A stretch of DNA of 64,000 nucleotides, from positions 10,143,069 through 10,207,068 of the forward strand of contig NC_133101.1 in NCBI RefSeq assembly GCF_022965805.1. The letters run 5' to 3'. This stretch comes from Primulina eburnea (taxonomy: Eukaryota > Streptophyta > Magnoliopsida > Lamiales > Gesneriaceae). The translations under genes were made by a program, and so were the position numbers. The notes beneath the pieces are model-generated. The model searched no databases, was not told the origin of the DNA, and saw only the letters and a list, made by a program, of their open reading frames with translations. Shown here one piece after another: positions 60,780 through 64,000 of the stretch (position 1 is its first letter; each line of letters opens with the position of its first letter).

Positions 60780-61265
60780 TGATCCATGATTTATGTTTCA
60801 TCAATACCCTCTTATATTCCCAAATGGAGAATGTGATTGGCATCGAAACATTAAAGATAGATCAAAAACAAAAAAAAAAATACATCCTAGACCAACTTGT
60901 GATGGCGAAAACACCAATTGCATAGAAAACTTTGCAACTGCAGAATTTTTTATAAGCACTGAAACTCAAGGTAAAGTTATGATGGTTTACACTTAGAAAT
61001 CTGTTTTCTCTGTGTAGCTTCGGGAAAAAGCGGCACAAAAACGTCTACGGTTTCATGTCGTGAATACTACTGTTACAAGTTGCAAATAAGAAAAAAATGA
61101 CAAGTCTTTCTTACTACATATTGGTAGGCTTTTGCAACAATATATAGTAGACATGTATATTAAAATTTAAACATCAAGATTAGAATTTTTTAGGACTCCA
61201 AGCATGAAAAACCATTTGCGAAATGAAGCCTATAATGGGTTATTAGATAGCATTACACAAGGTTG
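60780..61265 (+). pseudogene. Helitron Rep/helicase relic, part 1
   Basis: The frame at 60793-60996 contains the Helitron_like_N landmark MFHQYPLIFPNGECDWHRNI. After a shift, YYCYKLQIRK, SFLLHIGRLLQQYIVDMYIKI and SRLEFFRTPS are legible to 61265, as in the segment just before the Rep domain of autonomous plant Helitrons. The product would nick and unwind DNA for rolling-circle transposition. Several stops show that it is a fossil. It is cut at 61265 by a solo LTR and resumes at 63467. Confidence 0.82.
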
Positions 61266-63466
61266 TGAGATAGGTTATGAAACATCTACTAATTTTAAAG
61301 TGCGGAATTTTTTTTAAAGCTCATAAGTACGAAATAACATTTAAAATGATCGTATTTATTTGGCAATAAAATATCCAAAACCATAACTCAAAATGCGGAA
61401 AAACGTGCGGTCCTCGGGTTATGTCATCGCACTAGGACTGCCTACTCAGAGTTCAGCACCTCCTGTCTCCTGCTCAAAATGCTCACCTGCATCATTCACG
61501 CCTAGTGAGTCTAAAGACTCAACACACATGTACCAGTAATAACAAATACATATACGTAGCACACAACAATGACAAGTAACATAATGAATATACATTTCAT
61601 GTCTGCAGTAAAATCGTATACATAAACGTGTCCTGTCAAAGCATGGTAAAAATCATAACATGTATAATCGTATCAGCATATACGTGTTAAATTTCTTAAT
61701 TTGAATTCCGTTCGTTAGATGTGACTTTCGTATCATTATGTTAGTCGATGGATCCATCTACGTGTAACTGCGGTACCCGGCGGCATTTCCTGCCCACTGA
61801 GTCCGGGCCTTACATTTCATCGTGTCATTGTGTTAGTCACAACTAAATCAATTCCTTCAAAACGTGTGTTCATGTTCATCACTTAAATAAAAGCATGCAT
61901 GCATATACGTAATTTTTTCTTTAAACCAAGCATGCACCATAATTATCATGATAGCGTAAAAATCGTAAACATGATGCATAGACATTTGAAATATCATGAA
62001 TTTGTGCTCAGGGCGCTGCCAGGACCAAAATCTCACCCCGGGTGCAAAATGACCATTTTGCCCCTGGTAACCCAAATATTATCGTTCCAACCCTAGAGCT
62101 CTAAAACAGATCCGAAGCTTACCAAACTCCTTAAAATGTCCCAAAACATTTTTAAAAGAATTCCAAACGTAAATTTAAGCCCGTAATAAAACTTAACCAA
62201 TTCGTTTTAAAACTTGAACCAGGGTCTCGGTTTTAACCCGAATTGACTCGAAATTTAACCGAATTTTTCCCAACCTTTTGTCATACCTTAAAAACACTAA
62301 AATGGTCCTAACATCTGAAAATCGGCCTAAAATCTTACGGTTAAAAATTCCAAAAAAGCTCCCCAAGTTCGGCCCCTTTCATATTTTTGCACACTATTAT
62401 CCTCAGTTCCACCAACTGACGCCCCTAGTCTACCCGACGGCTCCAGCCCTGGCTCGGCTCCTCCTGGACAATCCTAGGACCCCCCTGACTCACTTGCATA
62501 GAATCTACCGCCCCATGCAGGACTACTCAACAACACCGAACCCAAACTCCCACACCTCTCTACCCGAGATCCTCCCTCGATCTCCCATCCTACAGCCTCG
62601 GCACCTGTTTACTTCCTCAAACCACATCTTGCCCCTTACAAAATAAAAAAAGAAAGAACGAGAGCTGCAAGAGTAATAATGCAAGAGACACAAGAAAAAT
62701 CGATTTTTCCTTTCCACTCATGCATGGATCGAGAGTTACACGAACACACAAGCATATATATCGTGTATGATGCAGGAAGAAAGATACAAAAGCGTGCCTT
62801 GGTGAAAACTCTTGGGCAAATGATCGAGGGACACGGCCGAAGGGAGGAGGTGTTTGCTTGAAGGAGAAATGGTGCCACCGAAAGCTTGGATGCAGTAAAT
62901 CACGAAAAGGTTGCTGATAGGAAGAGGGTGTCGGCTGTGGGAATTGTTTATGTTTAGGTTAAAGGGTAATATATATACTAATTACATGGTTAACAAATAA
63001 TTTAAATGGGTCTTAATTTGATTAATTAAAAGCTTAAGAGTTTTAGGCCCAATAATTCCAAAAGTGGGCCCATTAATTCCAAACGCACTCCCGAAAAATA
63101 TTTCCTGATGAAAAAATTTTGAAAATATTAGCCGAACCATTCTCTCGATTCGATAAATTTGTGTACCATTAAAAATAAAGTCATGCGGGTAAAATTACCC
63201 AATAAAATCCATTTTCGAAAAATACCCTTAAAAATAAATCGTGAAATATAATAATTTTCCTGAAAATTCTCCGGTCTTCGTTCCTCGATCGGACGTGAAA
63301 TGCACTTAGAAACCATAATGCACAAATTTTTAAAATTTCATGAAATAAATCATATCATGCATGAATTATGCATAAAATGCATAAAAATAATTAAGCACAT
63401 AATTAAAAATAAAAATCCTAGATTGCATGCACTTGGGTTACGCGAATTAAATTCCTGGACATTACA
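61266..63466 (-). mobile_element. Solo LTR inserted in the Helitron relic
   Basis: 2,201 bp. The minus strand starts TGTAATGTCCAGGAATTTAA, closely like the Ty3 element's LTR start (TGTAATGTCCGGAAATTTAA), so it is probably a Ty3/Tekay-type LTR. The flanks are GGTTG (61261-61265) and GGTTC (63467-63471), a 5-bp target duplication with one change. The Helitron frame joins across it. It has no gag-pol. The left end could lie a few bases off. Confidence 0.7.
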
Positions 63467-63559
63467 GGTTCTGATGTTGAAAAACGCGTAATATTACCTA
63501 CGTCGTTCATTGGAGGTCCTAGATATATGCGTAAAAGATACATGGATGCTATTGCATTA
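63467..63559 (+). pseudogene. Helitron Rep/helicase relic, part 2
   Basis: The continuation reads SDVEKRVILPTSFIGGPRYM and then RKRYMDAIAL. The LPxSFIGGPRxMRxxYxDAMA block is a hallmark of Helitron_like_N. It is cut at about 63560 by a further LTR-like insertion. Confidence 0.85.
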
Positions 63560-64000
63560 TGTTAGGATCGATTGGGGGAGTAAATCGATGAGCTACAATA
63601 GCTCGGTTCTTGAAATATTGAAAACCGATGAATTAAATCGAGTTTGGTTATGAATACTCGAAATAATCCTTCGTAGAAACCGAATAAATATTTTTTAAAC
63701 CATTTAAAATATATGCACATTGAATGAGTGAAAGTATTTCAGTTGAAGCATTTTATCAAACACTTGGTATACAATATTTTGGTATTTGAAGAAGACATAA
63801 AATGCTTCAACAATGCATCTTTAAAACTATGGAAATGATAAGTAAATGCAATAAACAAATAGACACGAATTTGTTTGTGGATGTTCGGAGATTTCAAACA
63901 CTCCTACGTCACCCCTTCTTCCCCTTGGGAAGGATCCACTAGAAGACTTTGATTTATACAACACCTTGTACAAACTCATTCAGCTAGGACTTACCCATTG
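63560..64000 (-). mobile_element. LTR-like repeat, family TGTTAG (copy 3, cut by window end)
   Basis: It begins TGTTAGGATCGATTGGGGGA on the plus strand inside the Helitron relic. It shares 63590-63670 with 45780-45885 (inverted) and 63880-64000 with 9140-9260 (direct). Its other end is outside the window. Confidence 0.6.

Noticed and set aside
62278..62646. 122-codon proline-rich frame
   Set aside because: It lies within the solo LTR at 61266-63466 and has no domain.

Overview
The window is nuclear DNA of a flowering plant, most likely a dicot. The signs are AT-rich gene-poor sequence, GT-AG splicing, plant-only gene families (SAUR, BOI-type RING), plant retroelement clades (Tekay-like Ty3 with a chromodomain, SIRE-like Ty1), a caulimovirid fossil and an organellar insertion. 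An asterid, possibly Lamiales, is a guess from the look of the repeats. Only two intact host genes are seen: a two-exon BOI-type RING E3 ligase gene (27127-28028, +) and an intronless SAUR gene (49674-49991, -).

Layout. 1-5.8 kb: a dead Ty1/copia element (-) with a solo Ty3-type LTR (519-2013, 5-bp target duplication) inside its pol. 7.3-9.0, 13.0-14.2 and 23.3-23.6 kb (-): pieces of what looks like one endogenous pararetrovirus, split by an LTR-like repeat, a solo LTR (10510-11765), other repeat sequence and a nearly intact 9.1-kb Ty3 element (14249-23323). 23.6-27 kb: AT-rich spacer, then the RING gene, then a hAT transposase relic (about 30.05-30.34 kb). 30866-37519: a very young SIRE-like Ty1 element with near-identical LTRs that has lost the gag capsid core and nearly all of reverse transcriptase/RNase H but keeps protease and integrase. 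40.5-43.4 kb: a non-autonomous Helitron (-). 43.5-47.2 kb: a degenerate large LTR-like element with another LTR-like repeat inside it. 48.7-56 kb: MITEs and the SAUR gene. 58.9-about 60.7 kb: organelle-derived DNA (tRNA-Glu and a broken rpoC1). 60.8-63.6 kb: an autonomous-Helitron RepHel relic split by a solo LTR, then an LTR-like repeat running off the end.

Most notable signal: the SIRE-like element carries eleven copies (nine distinct sites) of one nested inverted-repeat module, two GTGTTG then two CAACAC with almost symmetrical spacers. They lie in LTRs, gag, pol and the 3' region, in different reading frames, so the constraint appears to act on nucleic acid rather than protein. A second oddity is a cluster of perfect 12-bp GCGCATATGCGC palindromes in the Ty3 LTR. 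All reading was by eye, so divergence figures are hand counts.
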